Assembly (NCBI GenBank): GCA_027057345.1
Contig: JALUIX010000111.1
Coordinates: 1 to 8,243 of the forward strand
DNA length: 8,243 bases
Direction of reading: 5' to 3'
Origin: S144-45 sp015494035
Lineage (GTDB): Bacteria > Pseudomonadota > Gammaproteobacteria > Xanthomonadales > Marinicellaceae
The first letter of the stretch is position 1. The number at the start of each line of letters is the position of its first letter. The notes beneath the pieces are model-generated. The model was not told the DNA's origin. It worked only from the letters and a program-made list of their open reading frames with translations, and made no database searches. A program made the translations under genes and the position numbers. Positions 1-6,040 of this stretch are shown here, piece by piece.

Positions 1-1
1 G

Positions 2-310
2 TTCCGGATAGACGTGGGTAAACAGAAGTTTTATGCCCTGGATGATTCCGAACGGGACCAGATTCTGGAAAAAATCCGCCGAGAGGGCACCAAGGGCAAG
101 GTTTCGGTCACGCGATTCAAAGGCCTGGGTGAAATGAATCCGTCCCAATTACGCGAATCCACCATTGACCCGGACACCCGCCGTCTGGTGCAGTTGACGC
201 TGGATGATGAACACCACACCCATCAGATCATGGACATGTTACTGGCCAAAAAGCGGGCAGGTGACCGCAAGCAATGGTTGCAGGAAAAAGGCGACCTGGC
301 GACCGTTTAG
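2..310 (+). CDS. parE: DNA topoisomerase IV subunit B (ParE), C-terminal fragment
   Basis: This is the last 102 codons of ParE, the ATPase/TOPRIM subunit of topoisomerase IV, which with ParC decatenates daughter chromosomes. The frame is open from the window edge (codons for FRIDVGKQKFYAL), so the GTG at 14 is an internal valine and not a start. The fragment carries the conserved RFKGLGEMNPSQLRE block after the TOPRIM core, then TRRLVQLTLDDE, and ends MDMLLAKKRAGDRKQWLQEKGDLATV. The '-MLLAKKR..DR..WLQEKGD' tail is typical of ParE, whereas GyrB normally ends in an '-IEENAL' type sequence, so ParE is preferred. The TAG stop (308-310) lies inside the TTAG flank of the adjoining hairpin element B1, and the gene's probable terminator lies beyond that element at 502-527. 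The 5' part is outside the window. Confidence 0.94.
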   Translation, partial: FRIDVGKQKFYALDDSERDQILEKIRREGTKGKVSVTRFKGLGEMNPSQLRESTIDPDTRRLVQLTLDDEHHTHQIMDMLLAKKRAGDRKQWLQEKGDLATV

Positions 311-468
311 GAAAGCGTCGATTGAATCTGGACGAAGCAGGTTGTGTCGGAAATGTTCGAGAACAAAGCGAAGTTCGCAGCCAATAGCGGGCTATTGGCA
401 AGGGCTTCAACGCAGTTATCGGACATTTCAGGCGTGAGAAGCGAGTTCACGTTTCAATCTGAGCTTCC
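311..468 (-). mobile_element. Hairpin element B1, MITE-like, subfamily B (158 bp)
   Basis: This is a non-coding imperfect palindrome flanked by TTAG (307-310) and CTAG (469-472). The ends GAAAGCGTCGATTGAATC (311-328) and the reverse complement of 451-468 match at about 13 of 18 positions. The centre is a perfect inverted repeat, GCCAATAGC (380-388), GG, GCTATTGGC (391-399). Outer arms also pair, for example GAAATGTTCGA near 351-361 with TCGGACATTTC near 419-429. It matches the reverse complement of B2 (3757-3913) at about 85% by eye, including an identical run around the centre and in 414-437. The strand is given relative to B2. It sits directly on the parE stop and was probably inserted between parE and its terminator. 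The mobile nature is inferred from copies, terminal repeats and flanks. Confidence 0.75.
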
Positions 469-482
469 CTAGGGAAGCTCAG
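459..482. repeat. 24-bp perfect palindrome at the right edge of element B1
   Basis: The half-site CTGAGCTTCCCT (459-470) is followed immediately by its exact complement AGGGAAGCTCAG (471-482), with CTAG at the centre. The left half is the end of B1. The right half, GGAAGCTCAG (473-482), repeats the same terminal 10 bp in inverted orientation and then diverges into unrelated sequence. This looks like the remnant end of a second element or an inverted duplication of B1's end. As a perfect palindrome it could also bind a dimeric protein, but nothing else supports that. Confidence 0.8.
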
Positions 483-501
483 GCAAAACAAACCGTTAAT
501 C

Positions 502-527
502 CCGGCGCCACATGGCGCCGGTTTTTT
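502..527 (+). terminator. Rho-independent terminator, probably of parE
   Basis: An 8-bp all-GC stem, CCGGCGCC (502-509) with GGCGCCGG (514-521), closes a 4-nt ACAT loop and is followed directly by six T (522-527). There is no matching T-run on the other strand, so it acts on + strand transcripts. It lies about 190 bp after the parE stop, with element B1 in between, and 70 bp ahead of the next start codon. Confidence 0.9.
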
Positions 528-597
528 ATACCGGTTTTGCTTGCAATGGGGCCAACAGAGGAGTAAATATCGGGGTTTTATAGAAAAAGGGGGAGAG

Positions 598-3528
598 ATG
601 AATAAACTTGTCCGTGTGACTCGCGTTCTTGCGACAGTGGGTTTAGTGGTTTTTACCACCGCCCTGGCCTTGGCCGAGGAAGCCAGGGAATTCAAGGAAG
701 TCAAGAAAGCCAAGGAATCCAGCGCCACAGCCGCATCAAAAACCCCATCCGTGGGTGTTGGCATCCTGCGTACCGACGTACGTATTGAACGCTTCGATAT
801 CTCCCTACCATTAAGGCTGATGACGCCAAAACCGGTACCACCGATGGGCTATCGAGGTGGGCTGATCCGGGATCCAGGCCCGGTTAACTCATCCGCAGGC
901 GGTGGGCAGGACAATGATCCGGTGGTGCAGGGCAGCCTGGACAATGCACCGGACGGGGCCACGCGGATTCCGGCACCAGTGGTGAGTTTTGATGGCCTGC
1001 CAAATCTGTCAGGCGTGGCGCCACCGGACCCGGTGGGAGATGTGGGGCCAAATCATTACGTGGCCATGAGTAACCTTTCGTTCGAGATTTACGATAAATC
1101 CGGTAATTCGGTGTTTGGCCCGGCCGCCAACAATACCTTGTGGAGCGGTTTTGGGGGCGACTGCGAGATCGATAATGCCGGTGACCCCATTGTGTTGTAT
1201 GACCAGTTTCATGACCGCTGGATTCTGTCCCAGTTTACCTCGCCCAACTCCGGCCCGCCTTTCTACAACTGCGTGGCCATTTCTCAAACGCCGGACCCCA
1301 CCGGGGCCTATTACCGCTGGGCCATTTCCACCGGTAATGCCTTTCCCGACTACCCCAAATATGGCATCTGGAGCGACGCCATTTACATCAGCACACGCGA
1401 ATTCACCAACAACTCTTTCTCCGGCATCGGTGCCTATGCGCTGGAGATCAATGCATTTATGGCCGGAAACCCCTCTGCCCAGGTGATTTCCTTTGTGGTG
1501 CCTCCTGGCACAACGCCATTCAACACTGGCGACGGGCTGTTGCCAGCAGACATTGATGGCAACATCTTGCCACCGGCTGGTAGTCCACAGTATTTTGTCG
1601 GCAGCATGGACGATGGCGGGCCAAAAAATGCCCCGGCTGATGCCTTAACGTTGTGGAAATTCGTGGCCGATTTCAGCACACCAGCAAATTCCAGCTTCAT
1701 GCTTACCGACACGTTGCCCATCGCTGCTTACGACACCATTTTTGATGACTGTTCCGGCCGGGATTGCATTCCGCAGAAAGACACCAGCAATGGCCTGGAT
1801 ATTCAATCTTACCGGCAGCGTCCCTTGTTTCGCCTGGCGTATCGAAACTTTGGCAGTCACGAATCGCTGGTCACTAACCAATCGGTGGAAGCGGCCAGTT
1901 CCCCCAGCATTGGCGGCATACGCTGGTGGGAAATCCGCAGTCCGGCCAGCAATCCGGTCATCTATCAGGAAGGCACCTTTGCGCCGGGCCTAAGCGATGG
2001 CATTCACCGCTGGATGGGTTCGGCCGCCATGGATGCCGAAGGCAATATCGCCCTAGCCTACAGCGCCAGTTCCGCCACCATTTACCCGGGCCTGCGTTAC
2101 ACTGGGCGGCTGGTTTCCGACCCGTTGGGGCAGATGACGCAGGGGGAAGGCGTGATTGTGGAAGGCACCGGCTCCCAGACCGGGGCCAACCGGTGGGGAG
2201 ATTATTCCTCCCTGAATATTGACCCTGTCGATGATTGTACTTTCTGGTTTGTGAGCGAATACGTGCCGGTCACGTCTTCCAGGGATTGGCAATTACGCAT
2301 TGGCGCGTTCAAATTTAACGAATGCGGGGATCCGGGTTTTTACCTCAGCACATTGCAGCCGGGGGCCTCGGTCTGCACCACAATCAGTGGTTCCAGTGCC
2401 GCCTATCCCATTCAGGTGGGTTCCATCAGCAACTTTGATTCTCCGGTCACGCTGGTCAGCAGTGGCTTGCCCGCCGGGGTGAGCGAAAGTTATAGCCTTA
2501 ATCCGGTCACGCCTTTGCCCGGCGCCACGACCTTGACCCTGGGCAATTTTTCTGGCGTCACCCCGGGCGTTTATCCGTTTTCCGTTGATGGCAGCGCCAC
2601 TGGGGCGACCAACAAGAGCCTGAACCTGGAGCTGTCTGTTTTTGATTCGCCACCCACCAACCTGCAGCTCATAGCTCCGGTTGACGGGGCGTTGAATCAG
2701 GACATCCGCCCGGCCCTGCAATGGTCAGCCGATGGCGCTGAGACCTTCGACGTGGTTGTGGCCACTGATCCAGCCCTTAACAATGTGGTCTTTTCTGCCA
2801 CCGTCACCGGCAATTCAGTGGCCGTCAACGTGGATCTGGACACCGACACGGTTTACTACTGGGCCGTCAGCCCGGCCAATGCCTGCGGTGCTGTGGCCTC
2901 GCCAGTGCATTCCTTCACCACGCAGCCGGCGCCGGGGGATTGCGGCACGGGCACCGCTGCAGTCAATCATTTCAGCGAAGATTTCGAAACCGGAGCGACG
3001 GGCTGGAGCAGTAGTGGCAGCGGCGACACCTGGGCGCAATCAACCGCGCAGGTGCATTCCGGCAGTTTCTCCTGGCACGCCGATGATCCACCCAGCCCCA
3101 GTGATCAGCAACTGGTCACACCGGCTGTCACCCTGCCACTGGGACAGTCACCCCTGACCTTGCAGTTCTGGAACCGGCAGACCCTGGAATCGCGCAGTAG
3201 CGGCGGGTGCTGGGATGGCGGTTTGCTGGAAATCTCCACCGACAGTGGCGCCAGCTGGACGCCGGTGACCACGGATAAATTACTGACCGATCCTTACGAC
3301 GGGGCGGTACAGGGCCTGGGTGGTCTGGAAGGGTGGTGCGGAGATCCACAAGATTGGCTCAAATCTGTGGTGGACCTGGACACCTGGGCTGGCCAGACAG
3401 TTCAGTTTCGTTTCCGCCTGGGTTCGGATGGCTCGGTGTCCCGTGAAGGCTGGTACCTTGATGATGTGACTGTGCAAGGCTGCACCGCCGTCACCGATCT
3501 GATCTTCAAACACGGCTTTGAGCTGTAG
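598..3528 (+). CDS. Large exported multidomain protein (propeller-like, Ig/FN3-like, C-terminal jelly-roll-like region), function unknown
   Basis: A 976-residue protein. ATG 598 is chosen because it follows a purine-rich GGGGGAG stretch (589-595, rather close) and begins a textbook signal peptide: basic residues K3, R6, R9, a hydrophobic stretch, and ALA^EE cleavage near residue 26. The upstream in-frame TTG at 541 would bury the signal. After a Pro-rich linker comes a region at about 135-580 with GVAPPDPVGDVGPNHYV (from 139), DPIVLYDQFHDRWILSQF, FPDYPKYGIWSDAIYIS and WGDYSSLNIDPVDDCTFW (about 533), which I read as a repeated beta-sheet or propeller-like fold. Residues about 581-680 look Ig-like and about 689-772 fibronectin III-like (ALQWSA, VYYWAV). 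Residues about 790-961 resemble the MAM/lectin-like region of secreted peptidases (FSEDFET...GWYLDDVTVQGC). No catalytic motif such as HExxH is seen. The last residues, LIFKHGFEL, look like a C-terminal tag. It is probably an extracellular or surface protein. No convincing promoter is seen; TTGCAA (541-546) with TAAATA (564-569) is weak. Confidence 0.88.
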   Translation: MNKLVRVTRVLATVGLVVFTTALALAEEAREFKEVKKAKESSATAASKTPSVGVGILRTDVRIERFDISLPLRLMTPKPVPPMGYRGGLIRDPGPVNSSAGGGQDNDPVVQGSLDNAPDGATRIPAPVVSFDGLPNLSGVAPPDPVGDVGPNHYVAMSNLSFEIYDKSGNSVFGPAANNTLWSGFGGDCEIDNAGDPIVLYDQFHDRWILSQFTSPNSGPPFYNCVAISQTPDPTGAYYRWAISTGNAFPDYPKYGIWSDAIYISTREFTNNSFSGIGAYALEINAFMAGNPSAQVISFVVPPGTTPFNTGDGLLPADIDGNILPPAGSPQYFVGSMDDGGPKNAPADALTLWKFVADFSTPANSSFMLTDTLPIAAYDTIFDDCSGRDCIPQKDTSNGLDIQSYRQRPLFRLAYRNFGSHESLVTNQSVEAASSPSIGGIRWWEIRSPASNPVIYQEGTFAPGLSDGIHRWMGSAAMDAEGNIALAYSASSATIYPGLRYTGRLVSDPLGQMTQGEGVIVEGTGSQTGANRWGDYSSLNIDPVDDCTFWFVSEYVPVTSSRDWQLRIGAFKFNECGDPGFYLSTLQPGASVCTTISGSSAAYPIQVGSISNFDSPVTLVSSGLPAGVSESYSLNPVTPLPGATTLTLGNFSGVTPGVYPFSVDGSATGATNKSLNLELSVFDSPPTNLQLIAPVDGALNQDIRPALQWSADGAETFDVVVATDPALNNVVFSATVTGNSVAVNVDLDTDTVYYWAVSPANACGAVASPVHSFTTQPAPGDCGTGTAAVNHFSEDFETGATGWSSSGSGDTWAQSTAQVHSGSFSWHADDPPSPSDQQLVTPAVTLPLGQSPLTLQFWNRQTLESRSSGGCWDGGLLEISTDSGASWTPVTTDKLLTDPYDGAVQGLGGLEGWCGDPQDWLKSVVDLDTWAGQTVQFRFRLGSDGSVSREGWYLDDVTVQGCTAVTDLIFKHGFEL

Positions 3529-3555
3529 TTTTAACGCATTTTTCATCGCCTTTTT

Positions 3556-3585
3556 CGGGGCTGGTTGCGTGCCAGCCCCGGTTTT
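3556..3585 (+). terminator. Rho-independent terminator of the secreted-protein gene
   Basis: A 9-bp stem, CGGGGCTGG (3556-3564) with CCAGCCCCG (3572-3580), has a 7-nt loop and is followed by GTTTT. It begins 27 bp after the TAG stop at 3528. Hairpin element A1 begins only a few bases later (CTAG flank at 3588-3591). Confidence 0.85.
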
Positions 3586-3591
3586 GGCTAG

Positions 3592-3752
3592 GGAACCTCT
3601 GATCGAATCGTGACACGGCATCTTGTGGCGTAAAATCGTTCATTTCTGTGTTGCAAACCTTCGCAATAGCCTTGCTATTACGTGCGGTTTGCGCCTTGAA
3701 CTGAACAATTTTGCACTCCAATCTGCTCGCGCCAGATTCAATCAGAGCTTCC
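3592..3752 (+). mobile_element. Hairpin element A1, MITE-like, subfamily A (161 bp)
   Basis: The ends GGAACCTCTGATCGAATC (3592-3609) and the reverse complement of 3735-3752 match at 16 of 18 positions. The left flank is CTAG (3588-3591); on the right CTGG (3753-3756) is shared with element B2. The interior folds back on itself: AAATCGTTCATTT and GGTTTGCG-type segments in the two arms face each other around a central CAATAGC/GCTATT pair (about 3664-3680). The reverse complement of this element matches A2 (7958-8117) over its full length with roughly a dozen differences and one 1-nt indel. No coding potential is seen. The similarity to A2 and the shared ends mark it as a repeat copy; mobility is inferred. 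Confidence 0.78.
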
Positions 3753-3756
3753 CTGG

Positions 3757-3913
3757 GGAGCCTCTGATCGAATCTTGAACTCGCTTTTCACGCCTGAAAT
3801 GTCCGATAACTGTGTTGAAGTCCTTGCCAATAGCCCGCTATTGGCTAGGACTTCGCCGTGTTCTCTAACATTTCAGATATAACCTTCTTCGTCCAGATTC
3901 AATCAGCGCTTCC
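3757..3913 (+). mobile_element. Hairpin element B2, MITE-like, subfamily B (157 bp)
   Basis: The ends GGAGCCTCTGATCGAATC (3757-3774) and the reverse complement of 3896-3913 match at 14 of 18 positions. It is flanked by CTGG (3753-3756, shared with A1) and CTAG (3914-3917). The centre is a perfect inverted repeat, GCCAATAGC (3826-3834), CC, GCTATTGGC (3837-3845), nested in longer pairing arms such as GAAGTCCT (3817-3824) with AGGACTTC (3847-3854) and GAAATGT (3796-3802) with ACATTTC (3869-3875). It is an inverted copy of B1. It ends about 80 bp before the start of the permease gene, so it lies in or near that gene's promoter region. Confidence 0.78.
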
Positions 3914-3997
3914 CTAGGCAGCCGCCCTCTCGTTGGACGCCGGATTTCATCAATCCGTGATAGACTTTGTAGCCTCTTTTTGACTTCGCGGTTATTT

Positions 3998-5854
3998 ATG
4001 ATCGAAGAACAGGTGGCCATTGGAGCCCCGCAGCCACACGCCATTGCGGTGCTGCTGCTGACCCTGATTGCGCTGGTTCTGTTTACCCGTGAACGGATTC
4101 CCCTGCAAACCTCCAGCCTGTTTGTGCTGTGCGCCTTGCTGGTGGGTTTTTACCTTTTTCCTTACCATTTGCCCGATGGCTCGGTCTTCCAGGTCAAGGA
4201 ATTTTTCCTCGGCTTTGGCAACGAGGCCCTGATTGCGGTTTCGGCCCTGATGATTGTGGGCCAGGCCCTGGTGCGAACCGGCGCCATGGAACCCATCGGT
4301 CGTTTTCTGGCCAAGGTGTGGCGAGTTAAACCGTCCTTGAGTTTTTTATTGACGCTGGTGACCGGCGCGGTGTTGAGCGCCTTTATCAACAACACCCCGA
4401 TTGTGGTGCTGTTGTTGCCCATTCTCATCAACGTGTCATTAAGAACGGGCCAGTCGCCTTCGCGGACACTGTTACCCATGGGGTTGGCCACCTTGCTCGG
4501 CGGCATGGCCACCACCATCGGCACGTCAACCAACCTGCTGGTGGTCAAGGTGGCCGAAGACCTGGGCATGCCACCGTTTGGCATGTTTGATTTTGCCCGT
4601 CCCGTGGCCATCGCGGCCTTCTTCGCTATTCTTTATCTGTGGCTGATTGTGCCCAAGATCCTGCCCGAACGTGAACCGCCTTTGCATGACACGTCGCCGC
4701 GCGTGTTTACCGCACAACTGGAGATCCTGCCTGGCGGCTTTGCTGACGGAAAAACACTGGCGGAAATTCGCGACAAGACCGGTGGCGAAATCAATGTCGA
4801 GCGCATCATTCGTGGCGATAACCTCAGCATCACCACCTTGCCGGATGTGGAGATCAAGGCCGGTGACCGGCTGGTGGTTTCAGACACGGCTGATCGCCTG
4901 CGCGATTACGAGGTCGAACTGGGTGGCAAGCTGTACGCGGGGGAAAATCCGGGCGAGGGCGATAACACCGGTGAACCGTTCAAGGCCGGCGACCAGAGTA
5001 TCGCCGAGGTGGTGGTGATTGGCGGTTCGACCCTGGATCGCGTGCGGGTCGGCGATGCGCGGCTCAATTCCAAATATGGCCTGCGTTTGCTGGCTATTCA
5101 CAGCCACGGCAAGGAAACTCAGGCGCGCTCCAAGGGCGTAAATGACATGGTATTGCGTGCTGGCGATGTGTTGTTGGTGCAGGGCGACAAAAAGGCCATG
5201 CAGGAAGTCAAGAATGCGGGCACCTTGCTGGTGCTTGACGGGGGGGAAGAACTGCCGCACACCCGCAAGGCGCCGTTGGCCTTGCTGGTGATGGCGCTGG
5301 TGGTGGGCACGGCAGCCATCGGTGTGATGCCCATTGCGGTTAGTGCAGTTCTGGGGGTGTTTATTCTGGTGGCCACCGGCTGCCTGCGCTGGCGTGACGC
5401 CACCAATGCCCTCAGCACACAGGTCATCCTGATTATTGTGGCCTCCCTGGCCTTGGGGACAGCGCTGATCAAAACCGGTGGCGCCGATTACCTGGCGCAT
5501 GTTTTTGTGACCGTCACCGATGGTCTTTCTCCCGGTATTATTCTTGCCATGCTGATTTTCTTCATGGCTATCCTGACCAACGTGGTGTCCAACAATGCCG
5601 CAGCGGTTATTGGTACACCCATTGCCGTGAGCATCGCCCAGCGCCTGGGCATGCCCATTGAGCCGTTTGTGCTGGGGGTGCTGTTTGGCGCCAACATGAG
5701 TTATGCCACACCTATGGCGTATCAGACCAATTTGCTGGTGATGAACGCCGGCGGCTACAAATTTTCCGACTTCGTCAAAGTGGGCGTGCCACTGACCCTG
5801 CTGGTCTGGCTGGTGCTCTCGGCCGTATTGACCTGGGTTTACCACCTGTATTAA
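3998..5854 (+). CDS. SLC13/DASS-family anion permease with two RCK_C (TrkA_C) domains
   Basis: A 618-residue inner-membrane protein, probably a sodium- or proton-coupled importer of a divalent anion (sulfate or a di/tricarboxylate; the substrate cannot be read from sequence). Residues about 10-230 are hydrophobic and hold the first transport motifs, NNT (131-133) and IGTSTN (174-179). Residues about 235-306 and 331-407 are soluble and form two RCK_C-like modules (IKAGDRLVVSDTADRL; LRAGDVLLVQGDKKAM), the usual insertion in bacterial SLC13 relatives. Residues about 425-618 are the second membrane half, with SNNA (531-534) and YATPMAYQTN (569-578) mirroring the first pair, as expected for the inverted-repeat DASS fold. 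ATG 3998 is preferred over the in-frame TTG 3980; neither has a clear Shine-Dalgarno site. The gene stands alone: elements A1/B2 lie upstream and a 186-bp gap without a clear terminator lies downstream. Confidence 0.88.
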   Translation: MIEEQVAIGAPQPHAIAVLLLTLIALVLFTRERIPLQTSSLFVLCALLVGFYLFPYHLPDGSVFQVKEFFLGFGNEALIAVSALMIVGQALVRTGAMEPIGRFLAKVWRVKPSLSFLLTLVTGAVLSAFINNTPIVVLLLPILINVSLRTGQSPSRTLLPMGLATLLGGMATTIGTSTNLLVVKVAEDLGMPPFGMFDFARPVAIAAFFAILYLWLIVPKILPEREPPLHDTSPRVFTAQLEILPGGFADGKTLAEIRDKTGGEINVERIIRGDNLSITTLPDVEIKAGDRLVVSDTADRLRDYEVELGGKLYAGENPGEGDNTGEPFKAGDQSIAEVVVIGGSTLDRVRVGDARLNSKYGLRLLAIHSHGKETQARSKGVNDMVLRAGDVLLVQGDKKAMQEVKNAGTLLVLDGGEELPHTRKAPLALLVMALVVGTAAIGVMPIAVSAVLGVFILVATGCLRWRDATNALSTQVILIIVASLALGTALIKTGGADYLAHVFVTVTDGLSPGIILAMLIFFMAILTNVVSNNAAAVIGTPIAVSIAQRLGMPIEPFVLGVLFGANMSYATPMAYQTNLLVMNAGGYKFSDFVKVGVPLTLLVWLVLSAVLTWVYHLY

Positions 5855-6040
5855 CTGCTTCAATTTACCCGCTTAATAATAGTCGATACTAAAAAGCGTT
5901 TTGGCGGAATTTGCCATTTCTGCCTGGCACCATCTTGCGCTGTGGGTTGAATCCGGGCATGATAATCCCAAGCACCGGAGCCAGTGACATAAAGCATCAC
6001 TTCCGGGTAGCATCAACCGCCGAATATAAAGAGGGAATCC

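Noticed and set aside
380..399. The GCCAATAGC..GCTATTGGC hairpins as intrinsic terminators
   Set aside because: They have an AT-containing 9-bp stem with no following T-run in B1 or B2; they are the centre of a larger palindrome.
541..597. Upstream extension of the secreted protein from TTG 541
   Set aside because: It would put 19 mostly polar residues before a clear signal peptide; ATG 598 with a purine-rich stretch before it fits better.
2293..2721. A 142-codon - strand frame within the secreted-protein gene
   Set aside because: Composition and position fit a shadow of the + strand coding sequence, and no start signal is evident.
3592..3913. A CRISPR array or phage attachment site at the A1-B2 repeat block
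   Set aside because: There are no short identical repeats with regular unique spacers, no cas genes, and no integrase or tRNA gene nearby; the terminal inverted repeats and fold explain the structure.
4880..5863. A 327-codon open frame on the - strand opposite the permease
   Set aside because: It is rich in His, Gln, Asn and Gly, as expected from reading a hydrophobic membrane-protein gene backwards. It has no recognisable domain, and the + strand gene is clear.
5855..6040. A terminator or promoter pair between the permease and the GCS2-CBS gene
   Set aside because: No GC-rich stem with a T-tract is seen, and the GATAAT box at 5961-5966 lacks a good -35 at proper spacing, so nothing firm can be annotated.
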